Shown here: piece by piece, positions 63,716 to 64,000 of the stretch | How the letters are laid out: every line of letters begins with the position of its first letter | How positions within the stretch are numbered: the stretch's first letter is position 1 | Assembly (NCBI RefSeq): GCF_029853695.1 | Contig: NZ_CP122537.1 | Location: forward strand, 682,001-746,000 | Length of the DNA stretch: 64,000 nt | Source of the DNA: Jannaschia sp. GRR-S6-38 | Lineage (GTDB): Bacteria; Pseudomonadota; Alphaproteobacteria; Rhodobacterales; Rhodobacteraceae | Reading direction: 5' to 3' | The notes under the pieces: generated by a model | The model's database searches: none | What the model saw: only the letters and a program-made list of their open reading frames with translations | What the model was told of the DNA's origin: nothing | Position numbers and translations under genes: made by a program

Positions 63716-64000
63716 TCAGGCTGCGAGGCCCTTCGATCCCATCTCGAGGAACTTGCGGCGGCGGCCCTGGCGGATCGCCTCCGGCTCGCGGCCGTCGAAT
63801 TCGCCCAGCATCGCGGCGATCGCCTCGCCCACGGCCGCGATGGCAGCATCGCGGTCGCGATGCGCGCCGCCCAGCGGCTCCTTCACGATGCGGTCGATGA
63901 CGCCCAGCTTCAGCAGGTCCTGCGCGGTCAGGCGCAGGGCCTCGGCGGCCTCACGCATCTTCTCGGCATCCTTCCACAGGATCGAGGCGCAGCCCTCGGG
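63716..64000 (-). CDS. accA: acetyl-CoA carboxylase carboxyltransferase subunit alpha (C-terminal part)
   Basis: The last ~94 codons of accA, cut by the window edge; the start lies beyond 64000. The visible chain [22 protein letters not shown], then [26 protein letters not shown], is the AccA C-terminal signature. The enzyme makes malonyl-CoA, the first step of fatty acid synthesis, with AccD and biotinylated AccB. It converges on the small acidic gene, 19 bp away. Confidence 0.92.
   Translation of the reverse strand, partial: PEGCASILWKDAEKMREAAEALRLTAQDLLKLGVIDRIVKEPLGGAHRDRDAAIAAVGEAIAAMLGEFDGREPEAIRQGRRRKFLEMGSKGLAA

Overview
The window is a 64-kb piece of a high-GC alphaproteobacterial chromosome, almost certainly order Rhodobacterales (Roseobacter/Rhodobacteraceae). 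The pointers are a GcrA cell-cycle regulator, a phosphatidylcholine synthase beside pssA/psd elsewhere in the window, the gene order ybgC-[TagO-like]-tolQRAB-pal-cpoB-tilS-ftsH, a HemB without zinc cysteines, two DUF1127 genes, Hint-domain and DUF6455 proteins, and the low frequency of A/T-ending codons. It is mostly core chromosome. I see no insertion sequence, prophage, CRISPR array, tRNA or rRNA gene.

Layout. 1-5.1 kb: a membrane-anchored unknown, an orphan Flp-like pilin, an Lhr-core-type helicase with the PdeM nuclease, and a lipocalin lipoprotein. 5.2-7.0 kb: a Hint-domain protein behind a cluster of GANTC sites, then rpsD. 7.1-12.3 kb: NDH-2 divergent from homospermidine synthase, a FUSC-like membrane protein and an MFS carrier. 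12.4-16.1 kb: msrA, a membrane-anchored DUF2726 protein bracketed by similar hairpins, cspA, hemB and a small membrane protein. 16.1-25.5 kb: mfd, a Na+/H+ antiporter, a Bcr/CflA efflux pump, a DsbA-family protein, a HWE-type histidine kinase and an acyl-CoA synthetase. 25.6-28.7 kb: ruvCAB on the minus strand, then two DUF1127 genes with RNA-level control signals. 28.7-40.2 kb: prmA, an unknown gene, and the Tol-Pal cluster running into tilS and ftsH. 40.3-48 kb: a MOSC protein, a 27-residue membrane peptide, fhs and folD (one-carbon metabolism), a hydrolase, cobT/cobS (cobalamin) and a TerB-DnaJ protein. 48-54.7 kb: a nuclease/phosphatase, pcs, a P460-type cytochrome, argD-argF and two transport proteins. 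54.8-64 kb: gcrA, pssA-psd, AsmA, rimO, small and exported proteins, msrB, an M48 protease, a DCC protein and the 3' end of accA.

Themes. The Tol-Pal run is a complete envelope-division machine, and it carries a TagO/VasI-like protein otherwise known from type VI secretion although no such system is present here. Genome maintenance is well represented (Lhr-core/PdeM, mfd, ruvCAB). Envelope lipid genes (pcs, pssA, psd, AsmA) and methionine sulfoxide repair (msrA, msrB) also recur.

The most unusual signals are at RNA and regulatory level. They are a CCUCCUCCC stem-loop terminator and a Shine-Dalgarno-sequestering hairpin in the DUF1127 locus, four GANTC methylation sites inside 56 bp over the Hint-gene promoter (with gcrA in the same window), a 27-residue membrane peptide behind an EcfG-like promoter, and overlapping alternative hairpins before the DUF2726 gene. 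Promoter and hairpin calls were made by eye and are inferences.
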